From Ruegeria discodermiae (lineage in GTDB: Bacteria > Pseudomonadota > Alphaproteobacteria > Rhodobacterales > Rhodobacteraceae), in contig NZ_JAVAMO010000004.1 of NCBI RefSeq assembly GCF_030758345.1, positions 1 to 64,000 on the forward strand: DNA of 64,000 bases, read 5' to 3'. A program made the position numbers and the translations under genes. Numbering within the stretch: position 1 is the first letter of the stretch; each line of letters begins with the position of its first letter. Below, piece by piece: positions 24,817 through 34,672 of this stretch. A model generated the notes under the pieces. The model was not told where the DNA came from, searched no databases, and worked only from the letters and a program-made list of their open reading frames with translations.

Positions 24817-27369
24817 ATGCGAGACGCCGCACCTCAGACGATCTACCTCAAGGATTACACCCCATTCGGCTTCGACGTGTTGGAGGTTCACCTGATCTTT
24901 GATCTTGCTCCGAACGCCACGCGGATCACCAGCCGAATTCGTTTCACCGCGAAACCCGACGCTGAAAACCGCGACTTCTTCCTGCATGGCGAGCAGTTGA
25001 AGTTGATCCGCGCCAAGATTGACGGCGAAGAGATCACGCCGACCCTGACCGAGACCGGCTTGACCTGCGAGGTCCCCGAGGGCGATTTCACCTTCGAGGC
25101 CGAGGTCGAGATCGACCCGGCCAACAACACCGCGCTTGAAGGGCTTTATATGTCGAACGGCATGTATTGCACCCAATGCGAGGCCGAGGGTTTTCGCAAG
25201 ATCACCTATTACCCCGACCGCCCCGACGTGATGTCCACCTTTACCGTGCGGGTGAATGGCGACCTGCCGGTGCTGCTGTCAAACGGTAACCCGGTGGATC
25301 AGGGCGAAGGCTTTGCCGAATGGCACGATCCCTGGCCCAAACCTGCCTATCTCTTTGCGCTGGTGGCCGGTGATCTGGTGGCCCATTCCGATCACTTCAC
25401 CACCATCTCTGGTCGCGAAGTCGATCTGAACCTCTATGTGCGCCCCGGCGACGAGGGCAAATGCGCCTTCGGGATGGAGGCGTTGAAGAAGTCGATGAAG
25501 TGGGACGAGGATGTCTATGGCCGCGAATATGATCTCGATGTGTTCAACATAGTCGCGGTGGACGATTTCAACATGGGCGCGATGGAGAACAAGGGGCTGA
25601 ACGTCTTCAACTCCTCCGCCGTGCTGGCCAGCCCCGAAACCGCGACCGACGGCAATTTCGAACGCATCGAGGCGATCATCGCGCATGAGTATTTCCACAA
25701 CTGGACCGGCAACCGCATCACCTGCCGCGACTGGTTCCAGCTCTGCCTGAAAGAGGGGCTGACTGTCTTCCGCGACGCGCAGTTCACCTCGGACGTGCGC
25801 AGCGCGCCTGTCAAACGCATCGGCGATGTGATCGACCTGCGCGCGCGGCAATTCCCCGAAGACAATGGCCCGCTCGCCCACCCGGTACGGCCCGAGAGCT
25901 TTCAGGAGATCAACAATTTCTACACCGCCACCGTCTATGAGAAAGGTGCCGAGGTGATCGGCATGCTCAAGCGGCTGGTGGGTGATCAGGCTTATGCCGA
26001 GGCGCTGGACCTCTATTTCGCGCGCCATGACGGGCAGGCCTGCACAATCGAGGACTGGCTGAAGGTCTTTGAGGACGTGACGGATCGCGACCTGAGCCAG
26101 TTCAAGCTCTGGTATTCGCAGGCAGGCACCCCGCGCGTGAAGGTCGAGGAAGGCTGGTCCGATGGCACCTATTCCCTGACCTTGTCACAGAATATCCCCG
26201 ACACACCCGGACAGTTGGGTAAGCAGCCGATGCACATCCCTGTCGCCGTGGGCTTGCTGGGCCCCAATGGCGACGAGGTGCGCGAGACCCAAACGCTGGA
26301 ACTGACCGAGGCGCGCCAGAGCTTCAGTTTTGACGGTCTCGCCGCGAAACCCACTGCCTCGATCCTGCGCGAATTCTCCGCGCCGGTCATTCTGGAGCAT
26401 GATGTCAGCCGCGATGAGCAGGCCTTTCTGCTCGCCCATGACACCGACCCCTTTAACCGCTGGAGCGCGGCGCGAGACCTCGCCACCCAGACGCTTCTCG
26501 CAATGATCACCGAGAATGCGGCGCCGCACGCGGACTACCTCGACGGGGTGCTGAGCGTGCTGCGCGACGATGACCTGGACCCGGCTTATCGCGCGCTGAT
26601 GCTCTGGCTACCGACGCAATCGGAACTGGCGGGGATGCTGGCCGATCGGGGTGTCACGCCCGACCCGATGGCGATCTGGACCGCGGGCGAAACCTTGCGG
26701 CAGGCGATGGCGCAACACGCGCAGGACCTGCTCCCGCGCCTTCACAGCCAGATGAAGGTCGACGCCACCTACCGCCCCGACGCCGAGCAATCAGGCAAAC
26801 GGTCGCTGGGATCGGGCGTGCTGTTCCTTACCACCCGCCTGGATGGTGGCACCCTGGCCAAGCGCGAATACGCCAAGGCCGACAACATGACCTTGCAACT
26901 CGCGGCGTTGAACGCGCTGTTGCGCGCGGGACAAGGGCAAGAGGAATTGGCCGGGTTCTACAGCCAATGGCAGGCCGACCGGCTGGTGATCGATAAATGG
27001 TTCGGATTGCAGGTCTCGCTGGCCGATCCTGATCAGACCTGTATCGTGGCGCAAAAGCTTACCGAGCATCCCGATTTCCACTGGAAGACCCCGAACCGCT
27101 TCCGCTCGGTTCTGGGACCGCTGGCGATGAACCATGCGGGTTTTCACCATGCCGATGGCAAATCCTACGAATTGCTCGCCGACTGGCTGATGCGGCTTGA
27201 TCCGGTGAACCCGCAGACCACAGCGCGGATGTGTTCGGCCTTCCAGACTTGGAAGCGCTATGACGCGGATCGGCAGGCGCTGATCCGGGTGCAGCTTGAA
27301 CGCATCGCCGCCACGCCCGACCTGTCGCGTGACACAACTGAAATGATCAGCCGCATTCTGGACGCCTGA
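24817..27369 (+). CDS. pepN: Aminopeptidase N (M1 family)
   Basis: An 850-residue zinc aminopeptidase. The exopeptidase motif GAMEN is at 254-258, and the zinc site is His290-Glu291-x-x-His294 plus Glu313 (HEYFH … LKEG). The sequence is of the proteobacterial PepN type, with the four-domain length expected. It removes N-terminal residues from peptides in the cytoplasm. AAGGGAG precedes the ATG at 24817; a longer frame from 24742 was rejected. The SDR gene begins 3 bp after the stop, so the two are cotranscribed. Confidence 0.95.
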   Translation: MRDAAPQTIYLKDYTPFGFDVLEVHLIFDLAPNATRITSRIRFTAKPDAENRDFFLHGEQLKLIRAKIDGEEITPTLTETGLTCEVPEGDFTFEAEVEIDPANNTALEGLYMSNGMYCTQCEAEGFRKITYYPDRPDVMSTFTVRVNGDLPVLLSNGNPVDQGEGFAEWHDPWPKPAYLFALVAGDLVAHSDHFTTISGREVDLNLYVRPGDEGKCAFGMEALKKSMKWDEDVYGREYDLDVFNIVAVDDFNMGAMENKGLNVFNSSAVLASPETATDGNFERIEAIIAHEYFHNWTGNRITCRDWFQLCLKEGLTVFRDAQFTSDVRSAPVKRIGDVIDLRARQFPEDNGPLAHPVRPESFQEINNFYTATVYEKGAEVIGMLKRLVGDQAYAEALDLYFARHDGQACTIEDWLKVFEDVTDRDLSQFKLWYSQAGTPRVKVEEGWSDGTYSLTLSQNIPDTPGQLGKQPMHIPVAVGLLGPNGDEVRETQTLELTEARQSFSFDGLAAKPTASILREFSAPVILEHDVSRDEQAFLLAHDTDPFNRWSAARDLATQTLLAMITENAAPHADYLDGVLSVLRDDDLDPAYRALMLWLPTQSELAGMLADRGVTPDPMAIWTAGETLRQAMAQHAQDLLPRLHSQMKVDATYRPDAEQSGKRSLGSGVLFLTTRLDGGTLAKREYAKADNMTLQLAALNALLRAGQGQEELAGFYSQWQADRLVIDKWFGLQVSLADPDQTCIVAQKLTEHPDFHWKTPNRFRSVLGPLAMNHAGFHHADGKSYELLADWLMRLDPVNPQTTARMCSAFQTWKRYDADRQALIRVQLERIAATPDLSRDTTEMISRILDA

Positions 27370-27372
27370 GCG

Positions 27373-28113
27373 ATGCGCAAGACGCTACTCATCACCGGAG
27401 CCAGCGCCGGGATCGGGGCCGAAACCGCGCGACTGGCGGCTGCGCGAGGCTATGATCTGGCGCTGAACTACCGGCAGGACCACGCAGGTGCCGATGCCGT
27501 TGCAGAGGCGGCGCGCGCGGTGGGTGCTGCGGTGGTACTCTGCCCCGGCGATGTCAGCGATCCGGCGCAGATCGAGGCCATGTTCGCCACGCTGGACGCG
27601 GCCTTTCCGCAGCTTGATGCGCTGGTGAACAACGCAGGGATCGTCGATCTGCATATCCGCATGACCGAGGTGACCCATGCCCGGCTGCGGCGCATCTTCG
27701 ACACCAATGTGATCGGGGCCATCCTTGTGGCGAGCGAAGCGGTCAAACGGATGCACGTGCATGGAGAGGGTGGCGCAGTGGTCAACCTGTCCTCGGGTGC
27801 GGCAAGGCTGGGATCGGCGAATGAATATGTCGATTACGCCGCCTCCAAGGCCGCCATCGACACCTTCACCAAGGGTTTCGCCGATGAGATGGCGGGGGAG
27901 GGCATCCGCATCAACGCCGTCCGGCCCGGCTTTATCGATACCGACATTCACGCAAAGGGCGGCGATCCGGGCCGCGCCCATCGCATCGGCGCGTCACTGC
28001 CGCTTAAACGTGCGGGCACGGTGACGGATGTGGCCGAGGCGATCCTGTTCCTGCTCTCGGACAAGGCCTCCTACATCACCGGCACTACGCTGGATGTCAC
28101 TGGTGGGCGGTGA
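27373..28113 (+). CDS. Short-chain dehydrogenase/reductase
   Basis: A 246-residue classical SDR. The cofactor motif is GASAGIGAETARL (residues 8-20), followed by LVNNAG, the catalytic Ser in VNLSSGAAR and the YAASK dyad. The residues after the first beta strand pair (LNYRQDHAGA, with Arg) favour NADP(H), but this is tentative. The C-terminal ITGTTLDVTGGR is typical of the family. The substrate cannot be told. It is 3 bp downstream of pepN and overlaps the next gene (TGATG). Confidence 0.9.
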   Translation: MRKTLLITGASAGIGAETARLAAARGYDLALNYRQDHAGADAVAEAARAVGAAVVLCPGDVSDPAQIEAMFATLDAAFPQLDALVNNAGIVDLHIRMTEVTHARLRRIFDTNVIGAILVASEAVKRMHVHGEGGAVVNLSSGAARLGSANEYVDYAASKAAIDTFTKGFADEMAGEGIRINAVRPGFIDTDIHAKGGDPGRAHRIGASLPLKRAGTVTDVAEAILFLLSDKASYITGTTLDVTGGR

Positions 28114-28541
28114 TGGAAGAGTTTCAGTATCACCACCGCAGCCGCAGTTGGCGCGCGCTGGCCATCCTGGGCGCAATCTACGCTCTGCTGCTCGTGGGGG
28201 TTGTTACTATCGATCTGGTCTGGTGGATAGGGGCACTTGCAGTGCTCTGCACCCTGCCTGCCGTTTACGAGTTTTTCACGGATCGGCGCGCGGGGCTGAC
28301 CCTGAGCGCACAGGAACTGCGCTGGTTCACCGGCACGCTGACCCGCGACGTGCCTCTTGATGACATCAAGATTGTGCGTTTTGATACCCGCTGGGACCTG
28401 TCGGTGCGGGTCACGCTGATCCTGCAAAACGACAAGAAGCTGCGCTTGCCCCATGAATGCCTTCCGCCGCATCGCGATTTTGAGACCCGCCTGAAGCAGG
28501 CCGGCTTGCACGTGGACCGGCATCATTTCGTAGTCTTTTGA
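28113..28541 (+). CDS. Small membrane protein with PH-like C-terminal domain
   Basis: A 142-residue protein with two adjacent membrane helices (about residues 14-33 and 36-52), followed by a beta-rich soluble part of about 90 residues (LTLSAQELRWFTGTLTRDVP … KKLRLPHECLPP) that resembles bacterial PH-like domains. The ATG overlaps the SDR stop (TGATG), so it is translationally coupled; a GTG three bases earlier is also possible. The function is unknown. The operon with pepN and the SDR gives no clear hint. Confidence 0.6.
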   Translation: MEEFQYHHRSRSWRALAILGAIYALLLVGVVTIDLVWWIGALAVLCTLPAVYEFFTDRRAGLTLSAQELRWFTGTLTRDVPLDDIKIVRFDTRWDLSVRVTLILQNDKKLRLPHECLPPHRDFETRLKQAGLHVDRHHFVVF

Positions 28542-28680
28542 CGGATTGATGCCGAGGCCGGAACGGCACCCTTATAATACCCCAAAACCTGTCCCACCCG
28601 GTCCCGTCCGGGCCACGTTTGTGCCTCAAACCACAGGTAGTTTCAGCCTCAGAAACGACAAGGCGCGAGCAGGACAGAGA

Positions 28681-29952
28681 ATGTTGAAACGAATTGCACC
28701 GATTGCACATCGGCTGAGGTCGCTGGCCCCGCGACGGCAGACGCAAGCGCCCGAGCGCCTGTCTGTCAGGCGGCTGAGCGTGCCCGCGGCCCTCGCCGCC
28801 GAGGACCGGCTGAACATCCCCGTGAACGAGCGCGGGCTGGAAGAATGCGAAGCCGACCTCATCCGCGAGCGGGGCCGGTTTCTGGTCCGACAGGAGCGCT
28901 GGTCTGACTTGGCGCAAGAGATGCGCAAAGCAGAGGCGCGGCGCGACAGCACGCAAGGCGGGCTACCCTCGGTTGATCTGCTGGCTTTCGGGGCTCGCGC
29001 TGATGTAGTCGAAACCATAGAACAAGCGCTGAGTTCGGAGCGCACGCATGACGAAAAGCTGCTGCTGGACGGCGTAATGGGGTTCGAGGCCGCCTTGCAG
29101 GAGCATAAGGGCGATCCGATGATCGCGCTCGTGGTGGCGCTGACCCATATCGATCTGGGCTGGGCCTGGCGCGGCGAAGGCTGGCCCGAAGCCACCTCGG
29201 CGCGACACCAAAAGCGCGCCAATGCCCATTTCGACCGCGCCAGAACGCTGCTGTCGCGCCATTGCGGCACATCCCTGCAAAGCCCGGCCCTGCTGGCAGC
29301 CCGCTGTGCCGCGCGCGCGGGCGGCAGTGATGGGGCCATGACCGTCGCTGACGACTACGAGAGGCTGATCGACCTAGCGCCGGAAAACCCGCGCCACATG
29401 CGGGCGCTCGGCAATCACATGCTGCCGCGCTGGTTCGGCAGCTATGCCGCGCTGGAGCTTGAGGCCCGCCGGACCGCCGCCCGCACCCAGTTCATGTGGG
29501 GAACCGGTGGCTATGCCTGGGTCTATTTCGACGCCCTCACGCTGGATGCCGGGGCTTGCGCGCGGGTGGATGTGCCCTTTTTCCTCGACGGGCTGCGCGA
29601 CATCCTGCGCGCCCGCCCCGATCAGGAGATGGTCAATCTGCTGACCGCCTTTTGCTGTGTTGCTCTGCCCGGTGGGGCCGGTGGGAACGATCCGGGTCGC
29701 GATAATCGCGCCCGGATCGCGGCCGCCGCCGACTGGTTGATCCGCGACCACCTGACCGAGATCCACCCGCTGGTCTGGGCCCATGCCTCGGACCGGTTCG
29801 CCAATAACCTGCATATACGCTCGGCCCGGCAGTTTGCCGCGCGCGGGCGGGACAATGCGCTGCGTTGCCTGTCGGCGCTGTTTGAGGATGAAATCAGCCG
29901 GGGCCAGCGGATCACCTTCACCCCTGAGGGGTTGCGTCTGGAGGCCGTCTGA
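28681..29952 (+). CDS. Uncharacterised 423-residue helical protein
   Basis: A 423-residue, mostly helical, Ala/Arg-rich protein without signal peptide or membrane segments. Helix pairs such as [16 protein letters not shown] and [20 protein letters not shown] look like irregular TPR-like units. I recognise no named family. The ATG at 28681 has a modest AGGACAGAGA ribosome site; the frame stays open to 28546 but that extension is Pro- and Arg-rich and unconvincing. It lies between the pepN operon and gatB on the same strand. Confidence 0.6.
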   Translation: MLKRIAPIAHRLRSLAPRRQTQAPERLSVRRLSVPAALAAEDRLNIPVNERGLEECEADLIRERGRFLVRQERWSDLAQEMRKAEARRDSTQGGLPSVDLLAFGARADVVETIEQALSSERTHDEKLLLDGVMGFEAALQEHKGDPMIALVVALTHIDLGWAWRGEGWPEATSARHQKRANAHFDRARTLLSRHCGTSLQSPALLAARCAARAGGSDGAMTVADDYERLIDLAPENPRHMRALGNHMLPRWFGSYAALELEARRTAARTQFMWGTGGYAWVYFDALTLDAGACARVDVPFFLDGLRDILRARPDQEMVNLLTAFCCVALPGGAGGNDPGRDNRARIAAAADWLIRDHLTEIHPLVWAHASDRFANNLHIRSARQFAARGRDNALRCLSALFEDEISRGQRITFTPEGLRLEAV

Positions 29953-30029
29953 ACCGCATTGCCTCTTGCCCATGGCCCAAGCCGGGCCTAGAAGGCGGGT
30001 CGAACCTGATGCGGACAAAAGGCGCACCC

Positions 30030-31541
30030 ATGCTGGACCTGACCTACGACACGCCCAAAGTCAAAACCATTGCCGGAGCCAAGCACGATTGGGAACTGGT
30101 GATCGGGATGGAAGTGCATGCCCAGGTCTCGTCCAACGCCAAACTGTTCTCGGGCGCTTCGACGCAATTCGGGGCGGAACCCAATTCCAACGTCGCCTTC
30201 GTGGACGCGGCGATGCCCGGCATGCTGCCGGTGATCAACGAATATTGCGTCGAACAGGCGGTGCGCACCGGGCTGGGGCTTAAAGCCGATATCAACCTGA
30301 AATCGGCCTTTGACCGCAAGAACTATTTCTACCCCGACCTGCCGCAAGGCTACCAGATCAGCCAGCTCTACCATCCCATCGTGGGCGAGGGTGAAGTGCT
30401 GGTCGAGATGGGCGACGGCACCGCGCGGCTGGTGCGGATCGAACGCATCCATATGGAGCAGGACGCGGGCAAATCGATTCACGACATGGACCCCAACATG
30501 TCCTTTGTGGACCTGAACCGGACCGGTGTCTGCCTGATGGAGATCGTCAGCCGCCCTGATATCCGTGGCCCCGAAGAGGCCGCCGCCTATATCGCCAAGC
30601 TGCGCCAGATCATGCGTTATCTAGGTACCTGCGACGGCAACATGCAGAACGGCAACCTGCGAGCCGACGTGAACGTCTCGATCTCCCTGCCGGGCGCGTA
30701 TGAGAAGTACCAGGAAACGCAGGATTTCTCGCATCTCGGCACGCGCTGCGAGATCAAGAACATGAACTCCATGCGCTTCATCCAGCAGGCCATCGAGGTC
30801 GAGGCCCGCCGCCAGATCGCTATTGTCGAGGGCGGCGGCACGGTCGATCAGGAAACCCGGCTCTATGATCCCGACAAGGGCGAGACGCGTTCAATGCGGT
30901 CGAAGGAAGAGGCGCATGACTACCGCTACTTCCCCGATCCCGACCTGCTGCCGCTGGAGATCGAACAGGCCTGGGTCGACGATATCGCCGCAAAACTGCC
31001 CGAGCTACCCGATCAGAAGAAAGCCCGCTTCATCGGTGACTTCGGCCTAACCGACTATGACGCCTCTGTGCTGACGGCCGATGTGGAATCGGCTGCTTAT
31101 TTCGAGGACGTGGCCAAGGGGCGTAACGGCAAGCTGGCCGCGAACTGGGTCATCAATGAGCTGTTCGGACGGCTGAAGAAAGAAGATCACGAGATCACCG
31201 ACTCGCCCGTGTCACCCGTGCAATTGGGCGGTATCATCGACCTGATCGCCTCGGATGCCATCTCGGGCAAGATCGCCAAGGACCTGTTCGAGATTGTTTA
31301 TACCGAAGGCGGCGACCCCGCTCAGATCGTCGAAGAGCGCGGCATGAAACAGGTGACTGACACTGGCGCCATCGAAGCCGCCCTGGACGAAATCATCGCC
31401 GCCAACCCGGCGCAGGTGGAAAAGGCCAAGGTGAACCCGAAACTGGCGGGCTGGTTCGTGGGTCAGGTAATGAAAGCCACCGGCGGCAAGGCCAACCCGA
31501 AGGCGGTCAACCAGTTGGTGGCGCAGAAGCTGGGGGGCTAA
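30030..31541 (+). CDS. gatB: Asp-tRNA(Asn)/Glu-tRNA(Gln) amidotransferase subunit B
   Basis: A 503-residue GatB, the tRNA-binding kinase subunit of the GatCAB complex that converts misacylated Glu-tRNA(Gln) and Asp-tRNA(Asn). Family hallmarks are [71 protein letters not shown] and the C-terminal YqeY-like tail domain ending [12 protein letters not shown]. The ATG at 30030 matches the usual N terminus; an ATG at 30009 would add seven residues. gatA and gatC are not in the window. A hairpin terminator follows. Confidence 0.96.
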   Translation: MLDLTYDTPKVKTIAGAKHDWELVIGMEVHAQVSSNAKLFSGASTQFGAEPNSNVAFVDAAMPGMLPVINEYCVEQAVRTGLGLKADINLKSAFDRKNYFYPDLPQGYQISQLYHPIVGEGEVLVEMGDGTARLVRIERIHMEQDAGKSIHDMDPNMSFVDLNRTGVCLMEIVSRPDIRGPEEAAAYIAKLRQIMRYLGTCDGNMQNGNLRADVNVSISLPGAYEKYQETQDFSHLGTRCEIKNMNSMRFIQQAIEVEARRQIAIVEGGGTVDQETRLYDPDKGETRSMRSKEEAHDYRYFPDPDLLPLEIEQAWVDDIAAKLPELPDQKKARFIGDFGLTDYDASVLTADVESAAYFEDVAKGRNGKLAANWVINELFGRLKKEDHEITDSPVSPVQLGGIIDLIASDAISGKIAKDLFEIVYTEGGDPAQIVEERGMKQVTDTGAIEAALDEIIAANPAQVEKAKVNPKLAGWFVGQVMKATGGKANPKAVNQLVAQKLGG

Positions 31542-31591
31542 GGCCATTCGTTCAGATCTGCGGGCCAACGAGGCCTCTCTCTGAGTGCAAC

Positions 31592-31618
31592 AGGGCGTCG
31601 CTTGAGGCGTCCTTTTGT
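31592..31618 (+). terminator. Probable terminator after gatB
   Basis: AGGGCGTC (31592-31599) pairs with GGCGTCCT (31606-31613), including two G-U pairs, around a 6-nt loop, followed by TTTTGTGTT. It starts 51 bp after the gatB stop. Confidence 0.55.
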
Positions 31619-31670
31619 GTTCTGGGGGCTCCGCAGCTAGCCAGGTGAGCAACAAGAAAGAGGCAACTAC

Positions 31671-32186
31671 ATGACTGATGCTAGCCAGTTTGATAGAGAA
31701 ATGGTCGTGCCAACCCTTGCCGAATTTGCTGCAGAGTTTTCCTGCGTGCGGCGCGCATTTTTGGCGGTCATGGTAGTTGATGCTCTTGCAGCACAAATCT
31801 ATGCGCAAGCTGTGGAGAACAACATCAACCCATTCAAATTGCTAGGGTGGAATGAAGAAGGTGATCCCGCGAAACCTGATGATAGCAGTTTCAGGCATCG
31901 TATTGCGGAGAACTGTACCGGTTTCAGGATCATTCTTGACGTCGCCAAGGCAAACAAACACGCGATTTTGACTCGCGGCAAACCGCTGATTAATCGATCA
32001 GATCAGATCGTCTCAAAGCCAAAACGCTTTGGTCTCGGAAGCTATGGTGAAGGCAGATACGGCGGCGTTGATCAGGTTGTTGTTCAAATTGAAATCGGCG
32101 AAGAAGTCTATCTGGACCATCAATTGCTTGAAGCACACGATACGCTATCGAACTTGGTCGCCCTGCTTAAGCAGCGCTTGGCATAG
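31671..32186 (+). CDS. Orphan hypothetical protein of lower G+C
   Basis: A 171-residue soluble protein with no signal peptide. The centre contains HRIAENCTGFRIILDVAKANKHAILTRG, a helical stretch that recalls segments of uncharacterised proteins from variable genome regions. The C-terminal half has a beta-rich DQVVVQIEIGEEVYLDH part. AGAAAGAGG lies 7-8 nt before the ATG. Codon use is plainly more AT-rich than in gatB or the downstream genes, which suggests recent acquisition. No integrase or transposase is adjacent. The function is unknown; a HEPN-like helical domain is a guess only. Confidence 0.6.
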   Translation: MTDASQFDREMVVPTLAEFAAEFSCVRRAFLAVMVVDALAAQIYAQAVENNINPFKLLGWNEEGDPAKPDDSSFRHRIAENCTGFRIILDVAKANKHAILTRGKPLINRSDQIVSKPKRFGLGSYGEGRYGGVDQVVVQIEIGEEVYLDHQLLEAHDTLSNLVALLKQRLA

Positions 32187-32284
32187 CGAAGCCGCTCACT
32201 AACTGAAAGGTGAACGCGACTCTGACCGGACCGCGATCTGGATCACTTAGGCGATATCGAAGAAAACGCCTCTACTTGTCCCTA

Positions 32285-32602
32285 TCACCCCGTCGGCACC
32301 ATCAGCAGGACCCATTCTCCGATCGTGTCGACCTGGGTTGCGCCTTCGGAGAGGACTTCTTCCACCGCCACGGTCTCGACCACCGGGCAGCCGACGAGGG
32401 TCGAAGCGTCGCCGAGATATTCGACGGTCAGGGCGTTTTCTCCGATCACCTGACAAACGCCATCGTCATCCGGATAAGGCCGTGCGGTAACCAGACCCGA
32501 GGCTTCGGGCGGGCCGTAGCTTGGGGGGCCAGAGGAGGGGCTGGTGTCGCAACCGGGCAGCGTAGCGATCAGGAGGGCGGCGGCAAAGGGGATGTAATTC
32601 AT
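32285..32602 (-). CDS. Small putative lipoprotein
   Basis: A 105-residue protein. The N terminus MNYIPFAAALLIATLPGC is a type II signal peptide with a lipobox-like L-P-G-C ending at Cys18. The mature part is Pro/Ser/Gly-rich at first (SPSSGPPSYGPPE) and then forms a small Val-rich domain with two cysteines (CQVIGE, VGCPVVE). Membrane anchoring is inferred. An ATG at 32611 is also in frame. It is convergent with the orphan gene at 31671 and divergent from the DUF4177 gene. Confidence 0.65.
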   Translation of the reverse strand: MNYIPFAAALLIATLPGCDTSPSSGPPSYGPPEASGLVTARPYPDDDGVCQVIGENALTVEYLGDASTLVGCPVVETVAVEEVLSEGATQVDTIGEWVLLMVPTG

Positions 32603-32826
32603 GGTGAGCATGTCTTTCCGATAAGCCGGGTCCGGTTGACCCGCCTCCTGTTTAGGCGGAATGGCGGGGAAAATCACCTGTTGCGGGTCGGGCCGCGCGA
32701 CGGGCGGTGTTTTGCGCATCCCCTCCTGCGACGGGCGAAAGCCGGGGCTTTGGCGGTCCTGCGCAACGGCAGGACTTTTCGTGCCGGGGCAATCTTGTTA
32801 CACCGCTCCGGCAACTGGAGAATATG

Positions 32827-33303
32827 ATGGCCCGCTACGAATACAAAGTTGTCCCCGCCCCAGCAAAGGGCACCAAGGCAAAAGGCATCAAGACGCCCGA
32901 GGGACGGTTTGCGCTGTCCGTCGAAGAACTGCTGAACCTGCAGGCCGCGGAAGGGTGGGAATATCAGCGGGCGGAACTGCTGCCCAGCGAGGAGAAATCC
33001 GGCCTGACCGGGTCGACCACCAATTGGCGCAACGTGCTGATCTTTCGCCGTCTGCTGGACGCCGAAGACGAGCGCGCGGTGTTGGTGGCCCAGCCGTTGG
33101 AGGCACCCAAACATGACGCCGATGGCATCCCGATCGCCCGCCCGATTCCCGGCCCCGAGGATACCCGCGCCCCTGCTCCGATCGCCGAAGAGGTCAACGA
33201 CCCGCCGCTGAACCGCCCTGAAAATGACGCGGGCACGCGAACGCCGCCGCTGGTGGTGCAGCCCTCGGCACAACGCGATAAGGGCGGGTCATCGGAGAAC
33301 TAA
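32827..33303 (+). CDS. DUF4177-type protein
   Basis: A 158-residue protein. The first 75 residues follow the DUF4177 pattern: RYEYKVVPAP, a Leu-rich helix VEELLNLQAAEGWEY, then NVLIFRR. The rest is Pro- and charge-rich and likely disordered. The function is unknown. GGAG lies 6 nt before the ATG at 32827, which is preferred to the ATG three bases earlier. It is convergent with bolA. Confidence 0.7.
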   Translation: MARYEYKVVPAPAKGTKAKGIKTPEGRFALSVEELLNLQAAEGWEYQRAELLPSEEKSGLTGSTTNWRNVLIFRRLLDAEDERAVLVAQPLEAPKHDADGIPIARPIPGPEDTRAPAPIAEEVNDPPLNRPENDAGTRTPPLVVQPSAQRDKGGSSEN

Positions 33304-33322
33304 GCCGCCTCGCGGCGGTGCG

Positions 33323-33577
33323 TCAGGCGTCAATATCGAGCGCCAGCGCATGAATGCGCCCGACGATATCGCCCAGGGCAGCATGCACGGCCCGGTGACG
33401 GGCGATACGGGACTGACCGGCAAAGGCCTCGGCCCGGATGCGCACGTTAAAATGCGACTGCCCCCCCTCGCGGAACCCCGCATGGCCGCGATGGCTTTCG
33501 CTGTCATCGACCACCTCCAGCTCGCGCGGGGAAAACGCCTGTTGCAGGCAGTTGCGGATTTCGTCGGTTATGGTCAT
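33323..33577 (-). CDS. bolA: BolA-family protein
   Basis: An 84-residue BolA-like protein. It has the class II KH-like fold pattern ELEVVDDSESHRGHAGFREGGQSHFNV, with the His that helps bind a [2Fe-2S] cluster when paired with a monothiol glutaredoxin, followed by RIARHRAVHAALGDIV. BolA proteins act in iron–sulfur trafficking and stress or morphology responses. It is divergent from the J-domain gene with about 105 bp between the starts, an arrangement I recall from other Rhodobacteraceae. Confidence 0.9.
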   Translation of the reverse strand: MTITDEIRNCLQQAFSPRELEVVDDSESHRGHAGFREGGQSHFNVRIRAEAFAGQSRIARHRAVHAALGDIVGRIHALALDIDA

Positions 33578-33682
33578 CTTTCGTCAGTCGGCAAAATAAT
33601 TGCCGCCCCCTCTTCTATCTTCCGTCACTTGGATTAAACTGCTGCCTCCGAGTCGTGAAGCCGTGTTCGAAAGGTGCCCCTG

Positions 33683-34306
33683 ATGTCCAAATCCGATCCG
33701 TTTGGTTTCGACATGTCCGTCTCTTCTGCCAAGAAGAAAAACCCGCGCGGTCGGCGGGGCATGTCCGGTGCCTCCGAAACCTCGGTGCGCGTCTGCGACC
33801 ATCCGGGTTGTGAGGAGGCAGGCAAGTTCCGCGCGCCCAAGGCACCGGATGTGCTGGATGACTTCTACTGGTTCTGCCAGCAGCATGTGCGCGAATATAA
33901 CCAGAAATGGAATTTCTTCGACGGCACTACCGAAGCCGAGTTGAACGCCCAGATGTCCAAGGACAAGGTGTGGGAGCGCAAGACCCGCCCCATGGGAGAC
34001 CCCGAGGCCAAGGCCTGGGCGCGGCTGGGCATCGAAGATCCTCATCAGGTGTTAGGGGCCAATGCCACCCAGAACCCCGGTCGCGGGTCAACCGGCACCA
34101 AGCGCCTGCCCCCCACTGAGCGCCGCGCGGTGGAGATCCTGGAAGCGCAGGATCACTGGAGCAAGGCCGATGTGCGCAAGGCCTATAAGAAGCTGATCAA
34201 GGTACTGCACCCGGACATGAATGGCGGCGACCGCAGCCAGGAAGAACAACTGCAGGAAGTGGTCTGGGCCTGGGATCAGATCAAGGACAGCCGGAACTTC
34301 AAGTAG
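33683..34306 (+). CDS. J-domain (DnaJ-like) co-chaperone
   Basis: A 207-residue protein with a C-terminal J domain (about 147-203) that contains the HPD motif (KVLHPDMNGGD), so it should stimulate an Hsp70. The N-terminal part has a Cys-x4-Cys and later Cys/His residues (VCDHPGCEEA … FCQQH) that could bind zinc. It lacks the Gly/Phe and zinc-finger regions of true DnaJ, so it is a class III J protein. It is divergent from bolA and lies upstream of the cobS region. Confidence 0.85.
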   Translation: MSKSDPFGFDMSVSSAKKKNPRGRRGMSGASETSVRVCDHPGCEEAGKFRAPKAPDVLDDFYWFCQQHVREYNQKWNFFDGTTEAELNAQMSKDKVWERKTRPMGDPEAKAWARLGIEDPHQVLGANATQNPGRGSTGTKRLPPTERRAVEILEAQDHWSKADVRKAYKKLIKVLHPDMNGGDRSQEEQLQEVVWAWDQIKDSRNFK

Positions 34307-34462
34307 GCGCATTTTGTGACGCTTCGGACTTGGTTCGCTTGTGCCTTCCGGGCTGGGTACGATGGGGTGTGTGGGTTCGCATTTAGGTGGAAACTTGCCA
34401 AAACGCGCAACTTTCGGTAATTTACCCTGTATTTACAAGGTCTCTTTGCCAGAGGTCTCCTG

Positions 34463-34660
34463 ATGAAAACTGTTTTGTGTCTGGCCATTTTCCTTGGCCT
34501 TTTGATTTCTATCGGCGCGTCGCTTAATGCCCAATCCTATCCGATCGGGGCCTGTATTCTGCCGAGCGGCCAATGGTGCATTCCCCCATCGACGGGTTAC
34601 CCGGGCTCGATTTGTTCATGCCTGACCGAAGATGGCTGGATGGAGGGGATCCAGAACTGA
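34463..34660 (+). CDS. Small secreted Cys-containing protein
   Basis: A 65-residue precursor. A signal peptide of about 23 residues (KTVLCLAIFLGLLISIGASLNAQ) leads to a mature peptide of about 42 residues with four cysteines (GACILPSG, WCIPPS, SICSCLTE), likely two disulfides. AGAGG lies about 7 nt before the ATG. It is 12 bp upstream of the 497-residue membrane protein gene, which has its own GGAGGG site, so the two are likely cotranscribed. I do not recognise the family. Confidence 0.6.
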   Translation: MKTVLCLAIFLGLLISIGASLNAQSYPIGACILPSGQWCIPPSTGYPGSICSCLTEDGWMEGIQN

Positions 34661-34672
34661 CCGGAGGGTCGC

